Below, piece after piece: positions 34,838-42,751 of a DNA stretch of 64,000 nt. Each line of letters begins with the position of its first letter. Position 1 is the first letter of the stretch. A program made the position numbers and the translations under genes. The stretch is taken from the NCBI GenBank assembly GCA_002293475.1, contig DBDG01000070.1, positions 62,001 through 126,000 of the forward strand, given 5' to 3'. The DNA comes from Lachnospiraceae bacterium UBA938 (lineage in GTDB: Bacteria > Bacillota > Clostridia > Lachnospirales > Lachnospiraceae). Below the pieces are notes generated by a model that was not told the DNA's origin, did no database searches, and was given only the letters and a program-made list of their open reading frames with translations.

Positions 34838-34891
34838 GGTAAGTTGACGGGCACCAGCCTGCCAAGCACCGAAAGAAAAGTTAGACTGCGG

Positions 34892-35371
34892 CTATTTATG
34901 ATAAGGCTCCCCGGCGCTGATCCGGAAGCCCCGGTAGATCTGCTCCAATAAAATAACCCGCATCAGCTGATGTGGAAACGTCATATCCGAAAAACTGAGC
35001 AACAGATCCGCCCGCTTCAGTACCGACGTATGAAGTCCCAGCGAACCGCCGATAATGAACTGGACATGACTATGGCCTCGTAACGCCAGCTCTTTAATAT
35101 GGCCGGCGAAACCTTCCGAGGTCATTTTCTGTCCTTTGATATCCAAGGCGATCATATAAGCATCGGGGGCGATATGCCGGAATATCCGCTGGGCTTCTCT
35201 TTCCTTGATCTGTTCTTTTAGCGCTACCCCGGCCTTATCCGGTGTCGGCTCATCTTCTGCTTCTGTTACGGCAAGCTTACAGTATCGATTCAGACGTTTG
35301 GAATATTCGCCGGCCGCGTCCTGCAGATATTTTTCCTTGATCCGGCCTATCGCTATAATGCTTATTTTCAT
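34892..35371 (-). CDS. rlmH: 23S rRNA (pseudouridine1915-N3)-methyltransferase
   Basis: It methylates pseudouridine 1915 in helix 69 of 23S rRNA using SAM (SPOUT fold). The 159-residue length is canonical. The N-terminus SIIAIGRIKEKYLQDAAGEY and the SAM knot FIIGGSLGLHTSVLKRADLL are diagnostic, as is the C-terminus EQIYRGFRISAGEPYHK. The start overlaps the stop of the upstream zinc-ribbon protein gene by four bases (ATGA), with no strong ribosome binding site of its own, so it is probably translated by coupling. It ends before a short gap to the convergent PepSY gene. Confidence 0.97.
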   Translation of the reverse strand: MKISIIAIGRIKEKYLQDAAGEYSKRLNRYCKLAVTEAEDEPTPDKAGVALKEQIKEREAQRIFRHIAPDAYMIALDIKGQKMTSEGFAGHIKELALRGHSHVQFIIGGSLGLHTSVLKRADLLLSFSDMTFPHQLMRVILLEQIYRGFRISAGEPYHK

Positions 35372-36177
35372 GCCTCAGGCTCTACATTCTCAAAAAAATC
35401 CGGATAGATTTCGTCGATAAGCCTTTCTAGATATCCTTCTTCCAGATTGAGAAACTGGTTTCCTAACATCTGACGCATCTTATCTGTCCGTTTAAAATAC
35501 TTGATTTCCTCGCTTAAGTCCGCCGCTTCCTCTGCCGCAAAAAGCTGCCTGTCCAGTTCATCGGCTTTGATGTTTTCCTGGCACCAGTTCTTGATTTCCC
35601 TAGTAAGATTGTTCTCTTTTCCGGCTTTCTGCGCTAGTACCCGGGATTTTTTCATAGACATCAGGCCCATGACAAAAAATAGCATAAACAAGACACCCAT
35701 AACGCCGCTAATCATATATTTGCTGAAAGTCGTCATATGGAGGGGGATCACATCCAAAAAGAGCAAAACAACGGCAATCATCCCGGCACCGCCAACAAAC
35801 AATAGCGTAAGCGCCGATGAGCGGTGCTCCTCAGCCCGTTCATCATTATTCCGGTAAAATCCGGCCGGCTGTGAACGCATCTGATCTGCCAGTTTCCGGG
35901 CCGCCACTTCGCGGATCCGCTGGCGGAGTTCCTCTTCCGAGGCCTCATCTTCCGCGATATCTTCACCAAAAACCGCATCGGCAAGGATCTCTCTGACCAA
36001 AGCATCTTCATCATAGATCAAGAGCTCATCATCATCCTCTGTGGCCGGTAACTCTTCCGGTATGTAACCAGCTGACTGATTTTCCTCCGGAAGTTCCTCA
36101 ACCAGGGAGCAGCCACAATCGGCACATTCCGTAATACCTTCTACATACTCACTTTTACACTCCGGACACCATCCCAT
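35368..36177 (-). CDS. Zinc-ribbon membrane protein, function unknown
   Basis: It has 269 residues from the ATG at 36177 (GGAGG 6 bases upstream); an in-frame start at 36234 has no such box. The N-terminal zinc ribbon has two Cys pairs, CPEC and CADC-x-C (MGWCPECKSEYVEGITECAD). An acidic stretch follows, then two adjacent membrane segments around residues 130-185 (LLFVGGAGMIAVVLLFLDVI and MISGVMGVLFMLFFVMGLMS), then a charged, helical C-terminus. I do not recognise the family. It is translationally coupled to rlmH, which suggests only shared expression. Confidence 0.7.
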   Translation of the reverse strand: MGWCPECKSEYVEGITECADCGCSLVEELPEENQSAGYIPEELPATEDDDELLIYDEDALVREILADAVFGEDIAEDEASEEELRQRIREVAARKLADQMRSQPAGFYRNNDERAEEHRSSALTLLFVGGAGMIAVVLLFLDVIPLHMTTFSKYMISGVMGVLFMLFFVMGLMSMKKSRVLAQKAGKENNLTREIKNWCQENIKADELDRQLFAAEEAADLSEEIKYFKRTDKMRQMLGNQFLNLEEGYLERLIDEIYPDFFENVEPEA

Positions 36178-36257
36178 AATATACCTCCATGCTTGTCCTG
36201 TTGCCAGTGTGCCGGCCATCTGGCCAAAGCACACCGGCGCATCGTACCGTTATCACG

Positions 36258-37643
36258 TTATCTACCTGTTAAATATTCATGGATTCCTCTGGCTCCCGCC
36301 CGGCCGGCTCCCATAGCCAGAATGACGGTAGCGGCACCGGTAACAGCATCGCCGCCGGCAAAAACGCCTTCTTTGGAAGTCTGCCCGAACTCCTCGTCCG
36401 CGACGATGCACTGCCATTTATTGACTTCCAGTCCTTCCGTCGTGGCGGCAATCAGCGGATTAGGGGATGTCCCGAGCGACATGATCACCATATCGGCTTC
36501 AATCGTAAATTCGGAACCCGGTTTCACCACCGGTCTCCTTCTGCCGGATTCATCCGGTTCGCCCAGCTCCATACGGACACAGGTAAGGCCGCTTACCCAG
36601 CCGCTTTCATCGGCTAAGATTTCCGTAGGATTAGTCAAAAGATCAAATATAATGCCTTCTTCCTTGGCATGATGCACTTCCTCCACCCTGGCCGGCAGCT
36701 CTTCTTCGCTCCGGCGGTAAACGACGTGGACTTCCGCACCTAGGCGCAGCGCCGTTCTGGCCGCATCCATCGCCACATTGCCGCCGCCGACGACAGCCAC
36801 CTTCTTCCCTCTCATGATGGGGGTATGGGAATTGTCGTCATAGGCCTTCATAAGATTGCTCCGGGTCAGATATTCATTGGCAGAAAAGACCCCGTTGGCC
36901 TGTTCGCCGGGAATACCCATGAATTTGGGAAGACCGGCTCCGGAACCGATGAACACGGCAGCAAAGCCTTCTTCATTCAACAGCTCGTCAACGGTCACCG
37001 ACTTGCCGATTACCACATCGGTTTCTATTGATACGCCAAGCGATTTGACATTTTCTATTTCCTTGGCTACGACATCGGGTTTGGGCAGACGGAACTCGGG
37101 GATTCCGTATACTAGGACGCCGCCCGGCTGATGAAGGGCTTCAAAGATGGTGACATCATATCCCAGTTTCGCCAGATCGCCCGCACAGGTCAGCCCGGCC
37201 GGTCCGGAACCGATGACGGCTACTTTTTTACCCAGCTTTTCTTTGGCACCTTCGGGTTTTATGTCATTCTCCATCGCCCAATCTGCCACAAAGCGCTCCA
37301 GCTTGCCGATCGAAACCGGCTCGCCCTTGATACCCCGGATACATTTGCCCTCACACTGGCTTTCTTGGGGACATACGCGCCCGCAGACCGCCGGCAGGGC
37401 GGAGGACTCGCTGATGACCTGATAAGCCTGCTCTATATTGCCTTCCTTTACCTGCGTAATAAAACCCGGAATGTCGATCGCGACTGGGCAGCCCTTGATG
37501 CATTGGGCATTTTTACAGTTAATGCACCTGACCGCTTCCGCCATCGCCTCTTCTTTATTATAGCCGAGACAGACTTCCGCAAAGTTGGCTGCCCGCACTT
37601 GGGGTTCTTGTTCCCTTACCGGTACTTTTTTTAGTACATCCAT
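36258..37643 (-). CDS. nfnB: NADP-binding subunit of electron-bifurcating transhydrogenase (NfnB)
   Basis: It is the large subunit of NADH-dependent reduced ferredoxin:NADP oxidoreductase, 461 residues. Two [4Fe-4S] cysteine sets are visible: Cys40, 43, 48 and 52 (CINCKNAQCIKGC), then Cys87, 91, 97 and 101 (CGRVCPQESQCEGKC). The FAD fold is KVAVIGSGPAGLTCAGDL and the NADPH fold KVAVVGGGNVAMDAARTAL. The sequence is also like the glutamate synthase small subunit, so many databases label it gltA. The adjacent NfnA partner, rather than a GltB gene, supports the NfnAB reading. Start ATG shares a base with the nfnA stop (TAATG). Confidence 0.88.
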   Translation of the reverse strand: MDVLKKVPVREQEPQVRAANFAEVCLGYNKEEAMAEAVRCINCKNAQCIKGCPVAIDIPGFITQVKEGNIEQAYQVISESSALPAVCGRVCPQESQCEGKCIRGIKGEPVSIGKLERFVADWAMENDIKPEGAKEKLGKKVAVIGSGPAGLTCAGDLAKLGYDVTIFEALHQPGGVLVYGIPEFRLPKPDVVAKEIENVKSLGVSIETDVVIGKSVTVDELLNEEGFAAVFIGSGAGLPKFMGIPGEQANGVFSANEYLTRSNLMKAYDDNSHTPIMRGKKVAVVGGGNVAMDAARTALRLGAEVHVVYRRSEEELPARVEEVHHAKEEGIIFDLLTNPTEILADESGWVSGLTCVRMELGEPDESGRRRPVVKPGSEFTIEADMVIMSLGTSPNPLIAATTEGLEVNKWQCIVADEEFGQTSKEGVFAGGDAVTGAATVILAMGAGRAGARGIHEYLTGR

Positions 37644-38533
37644 TATTTGTCACCTCCGCAATTATTACATCCGCCATGATGGCTATCGCCCTCCCGCGCC
37701 TTGAGAAATGCGCGGCCTTCGGCGGTCTTATATATCTGCTGACGTTTCATGGCCTCCGCAAAATCGACCAGATGGCCGTCAAACTCCGGGCCGTCGACAC
37801 AGGCAAATTTGACCTTGCCGCCGACTGTCACCCGGCAGGCACCGCACATACCGGTACCATCCACCATAATCGGGTTCAGGCTGACAATTGTGGGGATCCC
37901 CAGCTCTTTTGTCAGCAGGCAGACAAACTTCATCATAATCATCGGGCCGATGGCGACACAGACGTCGTACTTTTTCCCCTCGGTACCGACCAGCTCTTTG
38001 ATAGTATTTGTTACCATCCCGCTTCTTCCGTAGGAACCGTCATCCGTGGTCACATAAAGATTGCCGGCAACTGCTTCCATTTCTTTCTCCAGAATGATAA
38101 GATCTTTATTTTTAGCACCGACGATCACGTCAGCCTTAACGCCGTTTTCATGCAGCCATTTTACTTGGGGATAGACTGGTGCCGTTCCGACCCCGCCGGC
38201 CACAAACAGGATATTCTTTTGCCTAAGCGTCTCTAGGTCTTCCGCAACGAATTCCGAGGCACAGCCAAGCGGACCCACAAAATCACTGAAGCAGTCCCCA
38301 GCTTTAAGCCCGGCCATCATCTGCGTTCCCGCTCCGACGATCTGAAAGACTATGGTGACGGTCCCTTTTTCCCGGTCATAATTGCATATCGTCAGCGGAA
38401 TCCGTTCTGCTTCTTCATCCGTCCTCACAATAACAAACTGTCCCGGCTGGCAGGCTTTGGCAATCCTCGGTGCTTCGACTTCCATCAGGAAGATGCTGGC
38501 CGCCAGTTCCTGCGCGTGTAAAATCTTAAACAT
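37643..38533 (-). CDS. nfnA: NAD-binding subunit of electron-bifurcating transhydrogenase (NfnA)
   Basis: It is a 296-residue FAD/NAD-binding reductase of the sulfide/dihydroorotate dehydrogenase (PyrK-like) family. FAD contact is in RIPLTICNYD, the NAD fold is in LFVAGGVGTAPVYPQ, and a C-terminal [2Fe-2S] binding region reads GTGMCGACRVTVGGKVKFACVD. The end carries an extra Cys-rich tail, GGCNNCGGDK. With NfnB it balances NADH, NADPH and ferredoxin in the cytoplasm of anaerobes. GGAGG precedes the ATG; it is directly upstream of, and coupled to, nfnB. Confidence 0.9.
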   Translation of the reverse strand: MFKILHAQELAASIFLMEVEAPRIAKACQPGQFVIVRTDEEAERIPLTICNYDREKGTVTIVFQIVGAGTQMMAGLKAGDCFSDFVGPLGCASEFVAEDLETLRQKNILFVAGGVGTAPVYPQVKWLHENGVKADVIVGAKNKDLIILEKEMEAVAGNLYVTTDDGSYGRSGMVTNTIKELVGTEGKKYDVCVAIGPMIMMKFVCLLTKELGIPTIVSLNPIMVDGTGMCGACRVTVGGKVKFACVDGPEFDGHLVDFAEAMKRQQIYKTAEGRAFLKAREGDSHHGGCNNCGGDK

Positions 38534-38559
38534 TCTTTTTTCCTCCGCTTTTTTATTAT

Positions 38560-40050
38560 CTATTCAAGTGAAATAAGATCCATTGCTCCCTGCTCGTTAT
38601 AGATCAGCCGATTAGGAGTTCCTTGGTAGGCTTCTACGGCATATAGGTGTTCGGTTTTTTGTAACGTGCCGCTGCTGCCCTCGCGATAATACTCGTCTAT
38701 CTTATAATAAAATCCTTTACCGGGAATAACAATCATGGTATCGAACTGATACTCAAAATAACCGTCCATGCCAAGGACTTTTCCTGACATATCAATCATT
38801 ACCCGTCTGTCGACCAATGCCTGCTTGACTTTCTCAATCGCCACCGCTTCCGTGATGTCGGAGACCAGACGAAATTCAAAACTTCTGGTTACCGTGTTAC
38901 TGGAAACCCCTTCCGCGCTGATGGCAATAAAGGTAAATTCCGCTCTTCCCAGCGGCATGAAGATCGGGCCGGTATAGCGGCTACTGTCTGCCGTGGGAAT
39001 ATTCCCGTTCGTCGTATAATATACTTCACAGTCCGGCGGCACGGTTACTTCGATCATCGTCGGTTCGACATATATACCGCTGAAAAGGGCGACCTCCGGC
39101 GGGTCGGGCACCATTAGGTCAATATAATAGGAATGGCGGACAATCTGGCTTTCCAGCCCGTAATCATTGACAAACAGCGCGGATACTATATAATCTCCCG
39201 ACTCCAAGAAAATCGGGGAAGTATAGACATTGCTGCCCGCCGACGGTTTGGAACCGTTTAAGGTATAATAGATCTTGCCGGAAGTGTTGGAACTGAGCTT
39301 TAGGGGAATCACTTCCCGATAACTTCCGGAAGCAATGCTGAATTCCGGTTCCATAGCCAGATATGACTGGAACCGCGTCACTAAGGCTTCATTTTGACAG
39401 CTTTTTAATAGATCACTGATTTCCTGATAGCGTTCCTGCTCATCAAGGATCTCTATGATGCGCTCATAGCATTTTTCCTTTTCTTCTACCGTATAGCGGT
39501 CACTCTGGGTCATCGGTATCAAGATGCCGATCGCCGCTTCCGGTTCCTGATTCAAATAATGATAGATTGCCTTCGTGTACCGGATATCTGCCTGTTCCGG
39601 CAGCAAGGCATCCGCTTTTGCCATATATTCCACGGCCTTTTGATAATTGCCGGCATCGGCATATACTTTCGCCTGGGCAATCTGATAAGGCGCCGAATAT
39701 GTATGATACATCCTCACCCCGATTATCACAGATAAGATAATGACACCGATAAAACTGCTGATACTGATGATCAGGCCGGTCCGTGACTGGGACTCTTCTC
39801 GGGAACCGTCCCCGTACGATATGCTTTCGCTGACTCTGTTTTTATTGGCGTCGGTGACGGCTTGAGCGTCAGCGGCGGCTTCGTCAGACCGGCGGCTCAT
39901 TTCAATTGCTTCGGCGACAGTAGATAACGACTCTATAATACTGTTTTCTATTTCAGGTTCGAAATCCGGTACAATCTGAATCTCTTCGCCGCAGCTCTCA
40001 CAATAGAGCTGGCCTTCCGCTAATTCAAATCCACATTTTGGACATTTCAT
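38560..40050 (-). CDS. Zinc-ribbon, TPR and chitobiase-like repeat surface protein
   Basis: A 496-residue protein with an unusual order of parts. An N-terminal zinc ribbon (MKCPKCGFELAEGQLYCESC) and acidic Ser/Ala-rich region are cytoplasmic. One membrane segment follows near residue 95 (LIISISSFIGVIILSVIIGV). The external portion starts with TPR-like helices (AKVYADAGNYQKAVEYMAKADALLP). Two chitobiase/beta-hexosaminidase C-terminal-type repeats come next (SGKIYYTLNGSKPSAGSNVY and CEVYYTTNGNIPTADSSRY), then a C-terminal domain of unknown type. It has no enzymatic motif. It sits between folD and nfnA on the same strand, without an obvious functional link. Confidence 0.72.
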   Translation of the reverse strand: MKCPKCGFELAEGQLYCESCGEEIQIVPDFEPEIENSIIESLSTVAEAIEMSRRSDEAAADAQAVTDANKNRVSESISYGDGSREESQSRTGLIISISSFIGVIILSVIIGVRMYHTYSAPYQIAQAKVYADAGNYQKAVEYMAKADALLPEQADIRYTKAIYHYLNQEPEAAIGILIPMTQSDRYTVEEKEKCYERIIEILDEQERYQEISDLLKSCQNEALVTRFQSYLAMEPEFSIASGSYREVIPLKLSSNTSGKIYYTLNGSKPSAGSNVYTSPIFLESGDYIVSALFVNDYGLESQIVRHSYYIDLMVPDPPEVALFSGIYVEPTMIEVTVPPDCEVYYTTNGNIPTADSSRYTGPIFMPLGRAEFTFIAISAEGVSSNTVTRSFEFRLVSDITEAVAIEKVKQALVDRRVMIDMSGKVLGMDGYFEYQFDTMIVIPGKGFYYKIDEYYREGSSGTLQKTEHLYAVEAYQGTPNRLIYNEQGAMDLISLE

Positions 40051-40120
40051 ATTAACCGCACCCTTTTCTTAACTGCTCTTTCGCCCGTGGCTTCTGTTTC
40101 CAGGCATAAGTCTAGACAGT

Positions 40121-40963
40121 TCAATAAAGCGATGCCGATTCCACACAGTTATGCATCAGCATGGCAATCGTCATCGGCCCGACTCCCCCCGGAACCGGCG
40201 TAATGGCACTACAGACCGGTGCCACATCGGCAAAATCCACGTCGCCGTTTAAGTGGTTGTCGGCTCCGCGGTGTATGCCTACATCAATTACCACAGCCCC
40301 CTCTTTGACGTAGTCTTTCGTAATCATCTGCGATTTTCCCACCGCCACGATCAGGATGTCGGCCCGGCGGGTAACTTCTTTCAGGTTCTTGGTTTTTGAA
40401 TGGGCGACGGTAACCGTAGCGTTCTCACGCAACAGCAGCAATGCCATGGGTTTCCCGACAATATTGCTTCTGCCGAGCACCACACATTCTTTGCCGGCGA
40501 TATCGATGCCGGAACGTTTGAGCAGCTGGATAATCCCGGCCGGAGTGCATGAAACAAAGCCCGGCTGGCCGATACACAAGGCACCTACGCTGGCCGGATG
40601 AAAGCCGTCGACATCCTTACTAGGATCAATGGTCCGGATAACCTTATCCTCACTGATGTGTCCCGGTAAGGGGAGCTGCACCAGAATACCGTTGACGTCG
40701 CTGTTTTCATTGAGTCTCTGGATCAGGGCCAGCAGATCCGCTTCTGAAGTATCCTCCGGACATTCGAAGGCCAATGACTGTATCCCGATATATTCACAGG
40801 CCTTTTTCTTATTGTTGACATATACGCTGGAAGCGGGATCATTGCCCACCTGAATCACGGCAAGGGTTATTTTTATCCCCTGACCGGCCAGCCCGGCTAC
40901 CTTTTTGCGACATTCGTCTTTGATCTGAGCCGATATTTTCTTTCCGTCAATAAGCTTGTCCAT
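40121..40963 (-). CDS. folD: Methylene-THF dehydrogenase/cyclohydrolase
   Basis: It interconverts 5,10-methylene-, methenyl- and 10-formyl-THF. The 280-residue length is standard. Key features are the catalytic Lys in SSVYVNNKKKACEYIG, the signature VDGFHPASVGALC, the dinucleotide fold CVVLGRSNIVGKPMALLLL and the end CSAITPVPGGVGPMTIAMLM. A GAGGAC box precedes the ATG. It follows fhs by 15 bp, so 10-formyl-THF made by Fhs can be passed on by FolD; the cofactor preference (NADP or NAD) cannot be read from sequence. Confidence 0.97.
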   Translation of the reverse strand: MDKLIDGKKISAQIKDECRKKVAGLAGQGIKITLAVIQVGNDPASSVYVNNKKKACEYIGIQSLAFECPEDTSEADLLALIQRLNENSDVNGILVQLPLPGHISEDKVIRTIDPSKDVDGFHPASVGALCIGQPGFVSCTPAGIIQLLKRSGIDIAGKECVVLGRSNIVGKPMALLLLRENATVTVAHSKTKNLKEVTRRADILIVAVGKSQMITKDYVKEGAVVIDVGIHRGADNHLNGDVDFADVAPVCSAITPVPGGVGPMTIAMLMHNCVESASLY

Positions 40964-40978
40964 TGCGTCCTCATCTTT

Positions 40979-42658
40979 CTAAAACAATCCGGTAATCTTG
41001 CCGTCCTCGTCGATGTCAATAAGATAAGCGGCCGGCTGTTTCGGTAAGCCCGGCATCGTCATGACCGCCCCGGTCAGGACGACGATGAAGCCGGCACCGG
41101 CCGAAACATACATTTCCCTGATATGCAGACGAAAATCCGCCGGCCGGCCAAGAAGTTCCGGATTGTCCGACAGAGAATACTGCGTCTTGGCCATGCAGAC
41201 GGGCAGGCCGCCAAATCCGAGCCGTTCCAGTTTTTTCATCTGTGTTTCTGCCGCGGCCGCATAATCGACACCGGCAGCACCATAAATATCAGCCGCTATT
41301 CTATCAATTTTTTGACTGATTGTCAAATTATTTTCATAAAGATAATTAAAATCAGTATTATTATGCTCTAGTATCTGTAATGTTTTTTCGGCTAGGTCGA
41401 TACCTCCGGCGCCGCCCTGATCCCATACCTTTGATATGGCAAACTCACAATGGCGCTCTTGGCAGAACGCTTCCACATAGGCCGTTTCGGCGGCGGTATC
41501 AGAGACAAAATGATTGAGGGCGACGATGACCGGCACTCCGTATTTTTGTAGGTTTTCAATATGTTTCGCCAGATTGGCAATGCCTTTTTTAAGAGCTTCC
41601 GGATTGGCCTCATTCAGTTCTGTTTTGGGTACTCCGCCGTTGTATTTAAGAGCCCTGATAGTAGCCACTAAAACTGCCGCATCCGGCTTAAGCCCTGACT
41701 GCCGGCATTTAATGTCAAAAAACTTCTCAGCTCCCAGATCCGCGCCGAAGCCCGCTTCGGTAATACAATAGTCAGCCAGCTTCAGGGCGGCTTTGGTAGC
41801 CCTGACGGAATTACAGCCATGGGCGATATTGGCAAAAGGGCCGCCGTGGACCAAGGCCGGGGTATTCTCCAGCGTCTGGATCAGATTGGGTTGCATGGCA
41901 TCCTTTAAGAGCGCCGCCATGGCGCCTACCGCCTGTAGATCCTTGGCCGTGACCGGAGCCCCGTCATAATCGTAGGCCACGACCATCTGCCCCAGCCGGT
42001 CTTTCAGATCATTCATATCCTCCGCCAGACAGAGCACCGCCATGATCTCAGAAGCCACCGTAATGACAAAATGGTCTTCCCGTACGGTGCCGTCTGCCTT
42101 ATTGCCTAGGCCGACCACGGTATTGCGCAAGACCCGGTCATTCATATCCAGGCATCTTTTCCAGACGACCTGCCTGGTATCAATACGAAGCTCATTTCCT
42201 TGCTGGATATGATTGTCCAGCAAGGCTGCCAGCAGATTGTTGGCGGCAGTGACCGCATGGAAGTCACCGGTAAAATGCAGGTTCAGGTCTTCCATCGGCA
42301 CCACCTGGGCATAGCCGCCGCCGGCGGCACCGCCCTTCACGCCGAAACAAGGACCCAGCGAAGGCTCACGGAGGGCGATGACAGCCTTTTTACCCAGTCT
42401 GCCGAAGGCCTGCCCCAGCCCCACCGTCGTCGTGGTTTTACCTTCTCCCGCCGGAGTCGGGTTGATGGCGGTCACTAAGATCAGCTTCCCATCGGGACGC
42501 TCTGCTGCTTTCCGCAAGACTTCGTCGGATATCTTGGCCTTGTATCGGCCATAGTATTCCAGCCCGTCCTCGGTAATACCCAGTCCGGCAGCTATCTCTT
42601 TAATCGGCAGCATACCGGCTTCCTGAGCTATCTGGATATCCGTTTTATATTCATTCAT
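40979..42658 (-). CDS. fhs: Formate-tetrahydrofolate ligase
   Basis: It joins formate to THF with ATP, the entry of formate into one-carbon metabolism and the second step of the methyl branch of the Wood-Ljungdahl pathway. The 559-residue protein has a P-loop TPAGEGKTTTTVGLGQAF near residue 68, the substrate region LREPSLGPCFGVKGGAAGGG and EDLNLHFTGDFHAVTAANN. The C-terminal end is FIVVLTGAVMTMPGLPKQPA, typical of the family. AAGGGA precedes the ATG. It is cotranscribed with folD. No acetogenesis genes (acs, codh) are nearby, so a purine/formate role is enough to explain it. Confidence 0.97.
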   Translation of the reverse strand: MNEYKTDIQIAQEAGMLPIKEIAAGLGITEDGLEYYGRYKAKISDEVLRKAAERPDGKLILVTAINPTPAGEGKTTTTVGLGQAFGRLGKKAVIALREPSLGPCFGVKGGAAGGGYAQVVPMEDLNLHFTGDFHAVTAANNLLAALLDNHIQQGNELRIDTRQVVWKRCLDMNDRVLRNTVVGLGNKADGTVREDHFVITVASEIMAVLCLAEDMNDLKDRLGQMVVAYDYDGAPVTAKDLQAVGAMAALLKDAMQPNLIQTLENTPALVHGGPFANIAHGCNSVRATKAALKLADYCITEAGFGADLGAEKFFDIKCRQSGLKPDAAVLVATIRALKYNGGVPKTELNEANPEALKKGIANLAKHIENLQKYGVPVIVALNHFVSDTAAETAYVEAFCQERHCEFAISKVWDQGGAGGIDLAEKTLQILEHNNTDFNYLYENNLTISQKIDRIAADIYGAAGVDYAAAAETQMKKLERLGFGGLPVCMAKTQYSLSDNPELLGRPADFRLHIREMYVSAGAGFIVVLTGAVMTMPGLPKQPAAYLIDIDEDGKITGLF

Positions 42659-42751
42659 GTGCTTTCCCTTCCTGATTGATGCGGTTTGATATATGGCCTA
42701 GTTATAGATATTGATATTGATTTGTATACCTGATGACGACTCTTGATATCG

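Noticed and set aside
36258..37643. Glutamate synthase small subunit
   Set aside because: No large subunit gene is adjacent and the coupled partner is a PyrK-like NfnA, so NfnB is the better reading.
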